Source of the DNA: Rhizobacter sp.
Lineage (GTDB): Bacteria > Pseudomonadota > Gammaproteobacteria > Burkholderiales > Burkholderiaceae_C
DNA: 64,000 nucleotides
Direction of reading: 5' to 3'
NCBI GenBank assembly: GCA_019635355.1
Contig: JAHBZQ010000001.1
Span: 2,232,001 to 2,296,000, forward strand
The position numbers were made by a program, and so were the translations under genes. The notes beneath the pieces were generated by a model. It was not told the origin of the DNA. It was given only the letters and a program-made list of their open reading frames with translations, and did no database searches. Shown in pieces: positions 1 through 8,311 of the stretch. Positions within the stretch are counted from its first letter, which is position 1, and every line of letters starts with the position of its first letter.

Positions 1-279
1 ACGAGCAACGCGCCTGACAACAAGCATCTTGCCAAGTCAGACAGCCAGCGACTCGAACCAGTGTCGACGCCACATGATCGTCTTCAGGTTGCCCTGGCGG
101 GTCTGATGGCACTGGTCATCGCGCTGGGCGTTGCGATCCTGGTGTGGCAACGCCGCTCAAACCAGGCAACATCTTCGTCAACCGCTCCCGGACTGAGCCC
201 CGAGCAGCGGCAGGCCGCGCTGCACCGGGTCCAGAGCTGGGTTGCAGGCAACCCGGCAACGCAAGGGCCCGAGCGATGA
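1..279 (+). CDS. fliF: Flagellar MS-ring protein FliF, C-terminal fragment
   Basis: The reading frame is open from the window edge, so only the last 92 residues are present. They contain one strong transmembrane helix (about residues 30-50, ALAGLMALVIALGVAILVW). A cytoplasmic tail of about 42 residues follows, ending in an amphipathic stretch (RVQSWVAGNP) that resembles the FliG-binding helix at the FliF C-terminus. In flagella FliF forms the inner-membrane MS ring around the export gate. Identification rests mainly on position: the stop codon overlaps the next start (ATGA), and fliH-fliI-fliJ follow. The tail looks short. The upstream part is outside the window, so the identity of the periplasmic domains cannot be checked here. 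Confidence 0.7.
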   Translation, partial: TSNAPDNKHLAKSDSQRLEPVSTPHDRLQVALAGLMALVIALGVAILVWQRRSNQATSSSTAPGLSPEQRQAALHRVQSWVAGNPATQGPER

Positions 280-836
280 AACTCCTTGAAGCCACCTCGG
301 CCGGCGCCGCGTCGTCGCCTGAGATGAGGCGTGCCGCCCTGCTGCTGCATTCCATGTCGGCAGCTGATCGCGCCTGGACTCTCGAGCAGTTGAGCACCGA
401 AGACCGATCGCGTCTGGTGCCTTTGCTGTCAGAGCTGTCAGGCCTGGGCATCCCGGGTGATCCGGCGCTGGTCTCCGATGCCCTGAATGCCACGGCTGCG
501 CCAGGCTCACCACACGAACAGCCACACAACACCACGGCCCAGGCACTTCTCCGCGAGCCTGATCGTTTGATCGTCACCCTGTTGCGCTGCGGCCCTTGGG
601 CATGGCAGGCCTCGCTCTTCGCGGCACTCACACCGGCCCGACGCCGCTCGATCGAAGCTGCGCTTCGCACCGCCACGGAGGAAGCCGCACCCGCACCGGC
701 GCTGCGCGATGCATTGATCGATGGCGTGCGCACGCGGTCGGCCCAGGCAACGAACGCGGCATCCACGGAATCCGCCCAGCCACCCTGGCAGCGAGCATGG
801 CGACAGCTGGCAACCCGCTTTGCCGGCACACGCTGA
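276..836 (+). CDS. Short protein in the fliG position (possible reduced FliG)
   Basis: This 186-residue protein starts at the ATG overlapping the fliF stop; an in-frame upstream extension overlaps fliF and was rejected. It lies exactly where fliG stands in most flagellar operons, between fliF and fliH. Residues 14-40 (PEMRRAALLLHSMSAAD...) resemble the start of FliG, where 'KAAILLLSLG' is typical, and a second helical stretch around residues 88-115 could correspond to the middle domain. Canonical FliG is about 330 residues and ends in a charged torque helix that contacts MotA. That C-terminal domain is missing here, and the tail is Ala/Thr/Ser-rich. It could be a degenerate FliG or an unrelated MS-ring partner. 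The homology is suggestive by eye only. Confidence 0.55.
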   Translation: MKLLEATSAGAASSPEMRRAALLLHSMSAADRAWTLEQLSTEDRSRLVPLLSELSGLGIPGDPALVSDALNATAAPGSPHEQPHNTTAQALLREPDRLIVTLLRCGPWAWQASLFAALTPARRRSIEAALRTATEEAAPAPALRDALIDGVRTRSAQATNAASTESAQPPWQRAWRQLATRFAGTR

Positions 837-843
837 GGCCACC

Positions 844-1590
844 ATGAACGACACCACCCGGCCGCCACTGGTCTTGCGCAACGTGGATGCGCAAGCACCC
901 TCCAAAATGCTCGCCCGTCCGTCTCGACCCGCGACCAACCCGCCTGCGAGCGCCTGGGGCCCTGCGCCCAAGCCACCGCAGCCCGTGGCCGTCGCGGCCG
1001 CCGAGACCCCGTTGGCAATGCAGGCCAGAGGTCGCCAGGAAGGGTACGAAGCCGGTGTACGCGAAGGGTTGAAGGAAGCCCAGCGCCAAGTCGGGGAGCA
1101 AATGGAGGCGCAGGTCGCAAAACTGCAGGCACAGGCCGAGGTGCAGGCGACCCAGTTGGCCCAGGAGCACAACCAGCGCATCGTGCGCCTCGACCAGTTG
1201 CTCGACGGCCTGGAAGCGGCGCTGAGCGCCCGCCTGGAGAATCTCGAAGCGCAGGCTGCGGTGCTTGCGTTCGAGGCCTTGTGCAAGTTGCTCGGTGACC
1301 AGGCGGCTCGCGCCGACACGCTGGCCGCACTCATCCAACAAGCTGCACGCCAGATCCGCAACGGCACGCTGCTGAGCATCAAGCTGCACCCGGCTGACAT
1401 GGCCGTGTTGATCGGCCACGCTGAACGACCTGAGCTGGAGCAGCGGTATCCCGGCGTGCAATGGGAAGCGGATGCCAAGGCTGCTCGCGGCACCTGCACC
1501 CTGGTCACGGACCGCGGCACGCTCGATGCCGGCCTGTTCACACAGCTCGAGCGCTTGCGCGAGACCTGGTCCGAGGAAGCCAGCAAGTGA
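844..1590 (+). CDS. fliH: Flagellar assembly protein FliH
   Basis: A 248-residue protein. It has a Pro/Ala-rich N-terminus, a 'GYEAGVREGLKEA' motif near residues 62-75 typical of FliH, a long Gln/Ala/Glu-rich coiled coil (about residues 75-115) and a conserved C-terminal domain ending near 'FTQLERLRETW'. FliH is the peripheral stalk that holds the FliI ATPase at the export gate and regulates it. The start ATG lies 7 nt after the previous stop, and the gene's TGA overlaps the GTG start of fliI. Its position directly before an unmistakable FliI supports the call. Confidence 0.88.
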   Translation: MNDTTRPPLVLRNVDAQAPSKMLARPSRPATNPPASAWGPAPKPPQPVAVAAAETPLAMQARGRQEGYEAGVREGLKEAQRQVGEQMEAQVAKLQAQAEVQATQLAQEHNQRIVRLDQLLDGLEAALSARLENLEAQAAVLAFEALCKLLGDQAARADTLAALIQQAARQIRNGTLLSIKLHPADMAVLIGHAERPELEQRYPGVQWEADAKAARGTCTLVTDRGTLDAGLFTQLERLRETWSEEASK

Positions 1591-2912
1591 CCACCGGTCT
1601 GCTCGAGCGGCTGCGCACCCGCACCGAACAGGCGGAACTGATCCGCCACACGGGCGTCGTGCGCCAACTCGCCGGCTTGGCCATCGAAGCCAAGGGGCCC
1701 GATGCCGTGCTGGGTGAGCTGTGCCACATCCACGTGCGTGGTCAATCGGAACCGGTGCTGGCCGAGGTGGTGGGGCTGCGCCCCGGGGTCACAACGCTGA
1801 TGACGTACGGCACGCCACACGGGCTCGCGGTGGGTTGCGAGGTCGTCGCGACGGGCCGGACGGCCACCATCCCGGTTGGCCAGGCGCTGCTTGGCCGTGT
1901 CATCGACGGCATGGGCAGAGCCCTCGATGGCGGGCCGGACCCTGTCGGCACCGAACGCCGAGCATTGAAGTCCACACCTCGCAACCCGATGGACCGCCCA
2001 CGCATCTCGCACGTGCTCGAGACCGGCGTGCGCAGCATCGACACCCTGCTCACCCTCGGCCAGGGGCAACGCGTCGGCATCTTCTCTGGCAGCGGTGTCG
2101 GCAAGAGCACCTTGCTTGGCATGGTGGCCAGGCACGTCCGTGCCGACGTCAACGTCATCGCGCTGATTGGCGAACGCAGCCGCGAAGTGCGCGAGTTCAT
2201 CGACAAGCAGCTGGGCGATGAAGGCCTGGCGCGATCGGTCCTCGTCGTCGCCACGGCGGACCAACCGGCACTGGCGCGCATCCGTGCGGCCTACGCCGCC
2301 GTCACCATCGCTGAAAGCTTCCGTGACGAGCGCCTGCAAACACTGCTGACCATCGACTCCATCACCCGCCTGGCGATGGCTCGGCGCGAAGTGGGCCTCT
2401 CGGCCGGCGAACCGCCGACCGCACGCGGCTACACGCCTTCGGTCTTCTCCGAGTTGCCCGAACTATGCGAACGCTGCGGTACCGCGGCGTCTGGTGGATC
2501 GATCACGGCGTTGCTGACCGTGCTGGTCGAAGGAGATGACCTCAACGAGCCCATCGCCGACTGCATGCGCGCGACGCTCGATGGCCACATCGTGCTGTCA
2601 CGCCGGCTCGCGAACCAGGGCCAATACCCCGCGATCGACATCCTCGCCAGCACCAGCCGACTGATGTCCGACCTGGCCAGCCCGCAAGCCCGCGCGCTCG
2701 CCATCAAGGCCAACCGTTGCCTGGAAACCTTGCAACGCAATCGGCAGCTCGTGGACATCGGCGCTTATGTCGCCGGCTCCAATCCGGCGCTCGACCAGGC
2801 CCTGACCGTCGAGAGCGAGCTGCTGGCCTTCCTGCGCCAAAGCGACAGCGGCATCGCACGAGATGCCGCCATCAGCGAGCTCGCACGCATCCTCCAGCAG
2901 GTGAGCACATGA
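1587..2912 (+). CDS. fliI: Flagellum-specific ATPase FliI
   Basis: A 441-residue F1-beta-like ATPase of normal FliI length. It carries a Walker A motif (GSGVGKST, about residues 170-177), a Walker B region (LLTIDSITRLAMARREVG) and the family signature 'LPELCERCG'. It energises and unfolds flagellar type III substrates together with FliH and FliJ. The GTG start overlapping the fliH stop (GTGA) was preferred to a more distant upstream start because it gives the family length and fits the coupled operon. The stop overlaps the fliJ ATG. The closest alternatives are injectisome ATPases (SctN), but the neighbours here are flagellar. Confidence 0.95.
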   Translation: MTTGLLERLRTRTEQAELIRHTGVVRQLAGLAIEAKGPDAVLGELCHIHVRGQSEPVLAEVVGLRPGVTTLMTYGTPHGLAVGCEVVATGRTATIPVGQALLGRVIDGMGRALDGGPDPVGTERRALKSTPRNPMDRPRISHVLETGVRSIDTLLTLGQGQRVGIFSGSGVGKSTLLGMVARHVRADVNVIALIGERSREVREFIDKQLGDEGLARSVLVVATADQPALARIRAAYAAVTIAESFRDERLQTLLTIDSITRLAMARREVGLSAGEPPTARGYTPSVFSELPELCERCGTAASGGSITALLTVLVEGDDLNEPIADCMRATLDGHIVLSRRLANQGQYPAIDILASTSRLMSDLASPQARALAIKANRCLETLQRNRQLVDIGAYVAGSNPALDQALTVESELLAFLRQSDSGIARDAAISELARILQQVST

Positions 2913-3400
2913 GAGCTCTGCCCTTCGACTACGCGCTGGAGCCTTTGCTTCAGCAAGCCCGCTGGCAGCTCGAGGCGGCGCTGGCCGAACTCGCCGCCGG
3001 TGCCCGCAAGCTCGAAGTTCTCAAGGCGGCTGCCGACAGTCATCGGCAACATGTGGCGGCACTGCTCGGCTGGATGAAGCCATCGTCCGCGCAGAGCCTC
3101 GATCCCGTGATCGCTCGCAACCGAGTGGCCTACCTGGCGCAGGCCGCCCGAAAGACAGTGAACTTCGAACGCGAGCTTGCCCAGGCCGAAGAGGAAGTGC
3201 AAAGGCTGCAGAGCATTTGCCGCGAGAAGCAACTGAAGCTCGACGCCATCGAACGCCATCGTGGGGACGCCGAACAGGAGCACCGCCAGGCGCATGCGCG
3301 GAAAGAGGCCGGCCAGGCCGACGACGATTGGCTCGTGCGTGGGCACTGGGTCGCACGCCAACAAGGCCTCGCAGAGGCGCGAGAGGAGTCGACCACATGA
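2909..3400 (+). CDS. fliJ: FliJ-like export chaperone / ATPase stalk
   Basis: A 163-residue, almost entirely helical protein with charged heptad-like repeats (QARWQLEAALAELAAGARKL; ERELAQAEEEVQRLQ), as expected of the antiparallel coiled coil of FliJ, which sits in the FliI hexamer. It has no enzymatic motif. Its start overlaps the fliI stop (ATGA) and its stop overlaps the next ATG. FliJ diverges strongly in sequence, so the assignment depends on size, coiled-coil character and position directly after fliI. Confidence 0.72.
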   Translation: MRALPFDYALEPLLQQARWQLEAALAELAAGARKLEVLKAAADSHRQHVAALLGWMKPSSAQSLDPVIARNRVAYLAQAARKTVNFERELAQAEEEVQRLQSICREKQLKLDAIERHRGDAEQEHRQAHARKEAGQADDDWLVRGHWVARQQGLAEAREESTT

Positions 3401-4185
3401 TCCCGCTGATCGGTCACGTTTCTGACACCTCGCCTGCCCAAGCCAAGCCGCGCACAGACGGTGGCCTCGACTCCAACAGCCATCGGTCCGCCTGGAAGCG
3501 CGAGATGGAGCGCGCGCAAAGCGAAGCGTGGTTCAAAGCCAAGGCAACGGCGCCGCACGATCAACATCGCGCGTCAGCTGCTCGTCGTTCGGCGGCCACC
3601 CAGGCCCTGGGCGCTGCCGGGATAAGTGATTCCGCTGCCACCCATCGCAACGGCGACCCGGTCGCGTCCGTCGGTATCGCTGCCACAGAACCCTCGAACG
3701 CCCCACCCCGGCCACCGAGCCTGCCGGCACGGCTTCAAGTGCCCACAGCGTCAGAACGCAAGGCTCCTCTTGGCTCAGGCCAAGTCGCGGTGGCGATGCC
3801 ATCGACGCCTGCGACGGGCTCAAGGCACGGCGCTCCAGATGCCGCTTGCAGCGGCGCCGAGACAGGCCGGGCAGCGGTCCCACTCTTTCCAGGTCAACGC
3901 AAGCCCGTGCGCATGCATGCGCAGTGGGACGGCAACGACGTCTCGTTGTGGCTGGGTCTGGATGCCGATCAGGCAACCGACGCTTCACGGCTCGTCGACA
4001 CCTTGCGCGCCTTGCTTCAAGGCCAGGGGCTACGCCCCGTCAGCATCGTCTGCAACGGCCAGCTCGCCTGGCGGGCTGACGATGCGCCACACGCGCCAAC
4101 CACCCGCAGCGGCGACGACCCCACCTCGCGCCGACTGAACGCCACCGAAACACAGTTCCACATCATCGCCACCAGGGAGCCCTGA
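3397..4185 (+). CDS. fliK: FliK-like hook-length control protein
   Basis: A 262-residue protein with a long low-complexity N-terminal two thirds rich in Ala, Pro, Ser and Thr, and a compact C-terminal domain (about residues 165-230). That domain includes an alternating strand pattern (DVSLWLGLDADQ, then a helix, then LRPVSIVCNGQLAW). This layout is typical of FliK: a disordered ruler followed by a substrate-switch domain. It lies between fliJ and flgD, as fliK does in Bacillus-type operons. FliK is usually longer (about 350-450 residues). Position and architecture support the call; sequence identity alone would not. Confidence 0.55.
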   Translation: MIPLIGHVSDTSPAQAKPRTDGGLDSNSHRSAWKREMERAQSEAWFKAKATAPHDQHRASAARRSAATQALGAAGISDSAATHRNGDPVASVGIAATEPSNAPPRPPSLPARLQVPTASERKAPLGSGQVAVAMPSTPATGSRHGAPDAACSGAETGRAAVPLFPGQRKPVRMHAQWDGNDVSLWLGLDADQATDASRLVDTLRALLQGQGLRPVSIVCNGQLAWRADDAPHAPTTRSGDDPTSRRLNATETQFHIIATREP

Positions 4186-4590
4186 ATGCCCAGCCTCGGT
4201 TCGATCACCCCCGCAGCCACCACCAGCCTCGATGCCAATGGCATCGGCATGCAGGACTTCCTGAAGATTCTGCTCACGCAGCTGACCTACCAGGATCCGC
4301 TCAAGCCGATGGACAACCAGGAGTTCATGGCGCAGATGGCGCAGTTCTCCGCCCTCGGGCAAACGCAGCAGCTGAACGCGAAGATCGACGCGCTGCTGTC
4401 GACCCAGGCGTCCTTGCAGTCGGTAGGCCTGATCGGCCGCACGATCGACTTCAGTACCGAGAGCGGCACGCTCTCCGGCTCAGTCGTGTCGCTCTCACTC
4501 GCGGGCGACACCCCCTCGCTCACCGTGCGCACGACCAGCGGCACCACGCTGGCGGGCGTGAGCCTTTCGCAAATCCTCGCCGTTCGCTGA
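4186..4590 (+). CDS. flgD: Flagellar hook-capping protein FlgD (short form)
   Basis: A 134-residue protein with the FlgD N-terminal signature 'DFLKILLTQLTYQDPLKPMDNQEFMAQMAQFS' (about residues 24-55, quoted in two overlapping pieces: DFLKILLTQL and TYQDPLKPM). This is followed by a short C-terminal beta region with the substrate-like 'VGLIGRTIDF' segment. FlgD caps the growing hook so that FlgE subunits can polymerise. It is much shorter than the usual 220 or so residues because the Ig-like and fibronectin-like cap domains are largely absent. The ATG follows the previous stop codon directly, and flgE begins 11 nt downstream. Confidence 0.85.
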   Translation: MPSLGSITPAATTSLDANGIGMQDFLKILLTQLTYQDPLKPMDNQEFMAQMAQFSALGQTQQLNAKIDALLSTQASLQSVGLIGRTIDFSTESGTLSGSVVSLSLAGDTPSLTVRTTSGTTLAGVSLSQILAVR

Positions 4591-4601
4591 AGGAGCGCCC
4601 G

Positions 4602-5798
4602 ATGATTGAATCGATCTACGTCGGCATGAGCGGCCTCATGGGTTATTCCCAAGGCCTGCGCGTCATCGCCAACAACACCGCCAACCTGAACACGCCAGGC
4701 TTCAAGGGCTCCGACCTGCAGTTCGCCGACATGTTCTATGCCAACAGCACGCTGTCCGGCAACGGATCGGGCTACAACCGCATGCAGCTGGGCTACGGGC
4801 TCAACACCTATTCCACCTCGATCAACTTCAAGCAAGGCGAGTTGCGGCAGACCGGCAACGATCTCGATGTGGCGGTCGACGGCCAAGGGCTCTTCATGCT
4901 GCGAGACAAGGACGATGGCGAACTTCGCTACTCGCGTGCAGGCCAGTTCGAGTTCAATGCCGATGGGCTGCTGGTCAACCGGGCCGACGGCGCGTTCGTC
5001 CTGGGCTTCGACGCCAGCAACACACAAGGCAGGATTTCCCTCGAGGGTCTGCGCACCAACGCTCCACGAGCCACCTCGGAAGTCAGCTTCTCCGGGAATC
5101 TCTCGAGCACCGAGACCACCCGCACCATCTCCAACATCAGCGTGATCGACAGCATCGGTGGCCAACACACACTGAGCATGACTTTCACCCGCAATGCGGC
5201 GCCAGCACAGACCACCTGGACGGTCGCCATCAACGAAGGCACGACGTCGGTTGGCACCGGGAGCATCGAGTTCATCAACGGCCAGCCCACCACGGCGACG
5301 GAGCGTCTGAACGTCACCTATACGCCTGTCGGCCTGGCGTCACAGCCGCTCAGTTTCGACTTCAGCGGGGAAGTCACGTCGTTCGCTTCAGGCACAACCT
5401 CGACGCTGGCTGCCGCACGGCAAGACGGCATCGTGGCCGGCGCACTGACCAAGGTGAGCTTCGACGACAAAGGCGCGCTCGTGGTGACGTACAACAACGG
5501 CCAGACCGCCACCGGCGCGCGCCTGGCACTGTCTCGGTTCGACTCGCCGGACGCCATCGAGCCCGGCGGTGACAACCAGTTCCGTCCTACCAACAGCAAT
5601 GCCTGGCATGTCGGCACTGCGGGCGCCGACGGCTTTGGCAGCGTCAAGGCCGGGACGATCGAGATCTCCAACGTGGACCTGTCACAGGAGTTCAGCGATC
5701 TCGTCATCATGCAGCGCGGCTATCAGGCCTCGTCGCAAGTCATCTCCACGGCCAACGACATGCTGCAAGAACTCTTCTCAATGAAAGGCGGAAGGTGA
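4602..5798 (+). CDS. flgE: Flagellar hook protein FlgE
   Basis: A 398-residue rod/hook-family protein. The N-terminal signature is 'IANNTANLNTPGFKGSDLQF' (about residues 22-41), a middle beta domain begins with 'DLDVAVDGQGLFML', and the C-terminal helix is 'LVIMQRGYQASSQVISTAND'. Length and ends match FlgE, the subunit of the universal-joint hook; FlgF and FlgG are shorter. A purine-rich GAAGGAG lies just upstream of the ATG. Its TGA overlaps the GTG of the following FliM-like gene, so the operon stays translationally coupled. Confidence 0.92.
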   Translation: MIESIYVGMSGLMGYSQGLRVIANNTANLNTPGFKGSDLQFADMFYANSTLSGNGSGYNRMQLGYGLNTYSTSINFKQGELRQTGNDLDVAVDGQGLFMLRDKDDGELRYSRAGQFEFNADGLLVNRADGAFVLGFDASNTQGRISLEGLRTNAPRATSEVSFSGNLSSTETTRTISNISVIDSIGGQHTLSMTFTRNAAPAQTTWTVAINEGTTSVGTGSIEFINGQPTTATERLNVTYTPVGLASQPLSFDFSGEVTSFASGTTSTLAAARQDGIVAGALTKVSFDDKGALVVTYNNGQTATGARLALSRFDSPDAIEPGGDNQFRPTNSNAWHVGTAGADGFGSVKAGTIEISNVDLSQEFSDLVIMQRGYQASSQVISTANDMLQELFSMKGGR

Positions 5799-6601
5799 AG
5801 ACGGTTGATCTGCGGCCATCCGCCGAAGCGCGCCCTTTGCATTGGTGGAGCGACAAGACGCTCGCGCCGCTGCGCACCGGTGTGAGCAACGCCTGCAGCG
5901 AGTGGTCGGCGCGCTGGGGAGTTTCCCTTGCGTGCATGGATCTCATCAACGCGTGTGAGCGGCCCGACGTTGCAGCCTCCTGGCAGAGGCCGGGCGAGCA
6001 AGAGGTGTGGCTGGGCATCATCACCGGCACTCTGGCCGGGCTTCTTCACGAGGAGCTTTTCCACACCACGGTGCGACCACAAACGCTGGCCGAATCAGTC
6101 GCATCGCGAGCGGCTGACGACCTGGCCGCCGCGCTTTCTGCACTCTTCGATGCCACCGGCAGTTCGTTGCCAGAACCGGCCGGTCGAGACCTCAAGCCGT
6201 GGTCAGGCGCGGTACGCGCCAAGCTCGCCCTCGGGGCTCGAGCAAGCACCTGCTGGCTGCACGCATCGCCTCAGGCCATGTCGGCGCATTTGCGCAAAGC
6301 CACGGCCACCGGTTCACGCAAAGCCTTCCCGAGCAGCAGACTCACACCCGTCCTGCGCGCGATTGCCCACGAATCCCTTTCCTTCAAGGTGGAGCTCGCC
6401 CCCGCAGAGCTGCGGCTGGGAGAACTGCAGTCATTGCAGGTGGGCGATGTGCTCACCCTGCCACATGGCCTGGAAACACCCCTCTCCGTGAGGCCAAGCG
6501 ACAGCGATCTCGACGCATCGCCAATCGGCCTGGCCTATCTCGGCGCCCGGCACGGCTGCCGGGCCATCGAGCTGCTGCGCACCGACAACGACCTTGCCTG
6601 A
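5795..6601 (+). CDS. fliM: Reduced FliM-like switch protein with a C-terminal SpoA domain
   Basis: A 268-residue protein read from the GTG overlapping the flgE stop. The C-terminal third (about residues 185-260; SFKVELAPAELRLGELQSLQ then VGDVLTLPHGLETPLSVR) fits a SpoA/FliMN C-ring domain. The rest is only weakly FliM-like. The N-terminal EIDALL-type CheY-binding peptide of FliM is not present: the protein opens MKTVDLRPSAEARPLHWW. The conserved GGxG motif of the middle domain is also not seen. Its order, directly before fliN, fliO and fliP, is that of fliM. It could equally be a FliM/SctQ-like C-ring protein of a non-chemotactic machine. Confidence 0.62.
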   Translation: MKTVDLRPSAEARPLHWWSDKTLAPLRTGVSNACSEWSARWGVSLACMDLINACERPDVAASWQRPGEQEVWLGIITGTLAGLLHEELFHTTVRPQTLAESVASRAADDLAAALSALFDATGSSLPEPAGRDLKPWSGAVRAKLALGARASTCWLHASPQAMSAHLRKATATGSRKAFPSSRLTPVLRAIAHESLSFKVELAPAELRLGELQSLQVGDVLTLPHGLETPLSVRPSDSDLDASPIGLAYLGARHGCRAIELLRTDNDLA

Positions 6602-6621
6602 CCTGACCCTCCGAGCTTTGT

Positions 6622-6969
6622 ATGAACACCATGGTTGACCCCAATCTGCACCCCGGCACTGCACATCACCTTACCTTGGGCGAGTTGCACGACACACCCA
6701 ACAGTGCGGGCAAGCCTGCCATCTCTGACACCGTCAACCCGCTGCACAACATCAAGACCCGCCTCCAGGTCTGTGTGGGCGAAGTCGTGGTTACCGTCGG
6801 CGATCTCCTGGCGGCCAAGGAGCATCAGGTCTTCGTGCTGGGCCAAGCCGTCGACCAGCCGGTCGACATCCTGCTCGAAGGCAAGGTCGTCGCCCGCGGG
6901 CAGCTCATGGCGGTGGACGACCAATTCGCCGTGCGCATCACCGAACTCCCCACGCCCTTGAAGCCGTGA
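6622..6969 (+). CDS. fliN: Flagellar motor switch / C-ring protein FliN
   Basis: A 115-residue protein whose last 75 residues form a standard SpoA domain (NIKTRLQVCVGEVVVTVGDL ... VDILLEGKVVARGQLMAV ... FAVRITEL). FliN packs with FliM at the base of the C ring and docks FliH-FliI. The start ATG at 6622 is the best candidate; a second in-frame ATG lies three codons in. The TGA overlaps the GTG of fliO. Size and domain are normal, in contrast to its FliM partner. Confidence 0.88.
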   Translation: MNTMVDPNLHPGTAHHLTLGELHDTPNSAGKPAISDTVNPLHNIKTRLQVCVGEVVVTVGDLLAAKEHQVFVLGQAVDQPVDILLEGKVVARGQLMAVDDQFAVRITELPTPLKP

Positions 6970-7403
6970 CATCGACGCTTGGCCCGCAAGGCACAACCGC
7001 CGCGTCGGCCACGGCCGCCGCCAGTGGAGCAGAGTTCGGCACGGCCCCGGCATTGCCTTTCCGCCGCGACGACGACCCGATCTTCCCGGTCGGCGGTGCC
7101 GTGCTGCTGTTCGGCCTCATGGCGGTCGCCCTGTGGATCGTCTGGTGGGACCGGCGACGGGGCGGCCGCCTGGGCCGCTCGCCCAAAAGCTGGTCTCGCC
7201 TGCTCACTGGCCGCACCACCGCCGACAGCGCGACGCAGCACATCAGCGTGCTCTCCACCACGCGCATCGACGCGACGACGCGTGTCCACGTGCTGGCCTG
7301 GCAAGGGCGGCAGTTGCTCGTCGCCGTGCAAGCCGGCCAGCCCCCCGTCGTGCTGGACCGCCAAGACACGCCGGCCACACCCTCGACAGGAACTTCATCG
7401 TGA
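6966..7403 (+). CDS. fliO: Flagellar biosynthesis protein FliO
   Basis: A 145-residue protein with one transmembrane segment near residues 40-60 (FPVGGAVLLFGLMAVALWIVWW). A basic stretch follows, then a small cytoplasmic domain with the FliO pattern 'ISVLSTTRIDATTRVHVLAWQGRQLLVAV'. FliO assists assembly of the FliP-FliR export-gate complex. It is read from the GTG overlapping the fliN stop and ends on the GTG of fliP. The family is short and variable, but membrane topology, motif and place before fliP agree. Confidence 0.82.
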   Translation: MTSTLGPQGTTAASATAAASGAEFGTAPALPFRRDDDPIFPVGGAVLLFGLMAVALWIVWWDRRRGGRLGRSPKSWSRLLTGRTTADSATQHISVLSTTRIDATTRVHVLAWQGRQLLVAVQAGQPPVVLDRQDTPATPSTGTSS

Positions 7404-8302
7404 CCCGGCTTCCCGCATGGCTGCGCAGCCTGGTGGCCGTCGTCCTGTGCATGCTCATGGCGCTGGGCGCGGCGCTCGCTCAAGACCTGCCCCCCGCCGC
7501 AGGGGCAGCAGCGGCTTCCAGCCCGGCAGCCACCGCGCCTTCGCTCGACGCCAGCGCGCCGGTCGCCGCCAGCCCGCCAAGCGTCATCGCATCGTCACCT
7601 GCGCGCGCCACGGCCGGCAACACCAAGGGCGGTGTCGGCATCAATCTCCGCCTGCCCTCGACAGACAGCGCCAGCGACACCTCGCTCGCGGTGCGCATCG
7701 TGCTCGGCCTCACGGTGCTCGCCGTGTTGCCGTCGCTGCTGATCTGCGTGACAGCCTTCCTGCGCATCATCATCGTGCTGTCGATGCTTCGGCACGCCAT
7801 CGGCATGCCCGAGACGCCGCCGAACACGGCGCTCATCGGGCTCGCGCTCTTTCTCACGCTCTTCACCATGTCGCCGGTGCTGCAGAAGGTGAATCAAGAC
7901 GCCTTCGGGCCCTTCATGGACGGCAAGCTCAACGTCGAGCAAGCCTACGAGAAAGCCAGCAACCCGCTGCGCGAATTCATGGTGAGGCAGACGCGCGAGC
8001 AAGACATCGCGCTGATGATCGAGCTGTCGAAGGCCAAGCGTCCGCAGAGCATGGCCGAGGTGAGCAACCTGCAGCTCGTGCCCGCGTTCATGCTGTCGGA
8101 GCTGCGTGCCGCGTTCCAGATCGGCTTCGTGGTCTTTCTGCCCTTCCTGCTCATCGACCTCATCGTCTCCAGTGTGCTCATGGCTCTGGGCATGATGATG
8201 ATGCCGCCGGTGACCATCGCGCTACCACTCAAGGTGCTGATGTTCATCCTGGTCGACGGGTGGAGCCTGCTGCTAAAAGCGCTGATCGGCAGCTTCCATT
8301 GA
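7400..8302 (+). CDS. fliP: Flagellar export-gate protein FliP
   Basis: A 300-residue protein with a cleavable signal peptide (cleavage near ALAQD). An unusually long Ala/Pro/Ser-rich segment follows to about residue 85, and then the canonical FliP core. Recognisable signatures are 'TAFLRIIIVLSMLRHAIG', 'PPNTALIGLALFLTLFTM', 'LVPAFMLSELRAAFQIGF' and the C-terminal 'LKVLMFILVDGW'. FliP pentamers form the export gate with FliQ and FliR. The GTG start overlaps the fliO stop. The gene is followed by a sigma-factor gene rather than fliQ/fliR, which is not the usual order. Confidence 0.95.
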   Translation: MTRLPAWLRSLVAVVLCMLMALGAALAQDLPPAAGAAAASSPAATAPSLDASAPVAASPPSVIASSPARATAGNTKGGVGINLRLPSTDSASDTSLAVRIVLGLTVLAVLPSLLICVTAFLRIIIVLSMLRHAIGMPETPPNTALIGLALFLTLFTMSPVLQKVNQDAFGPFMDGKLNVEQAYEKASNPLREFMVRQTREQDIALMIELSKAKRPQSMAEVSNLQLVPAFMLSELRAAFQIGFVVFLPFLLIDLIVSSVLMALGMMMMPPVTIALPLKVLMFILVDGWSLLLKALIGSFH

Positions 8303-8311
8303 CCGGCACCC

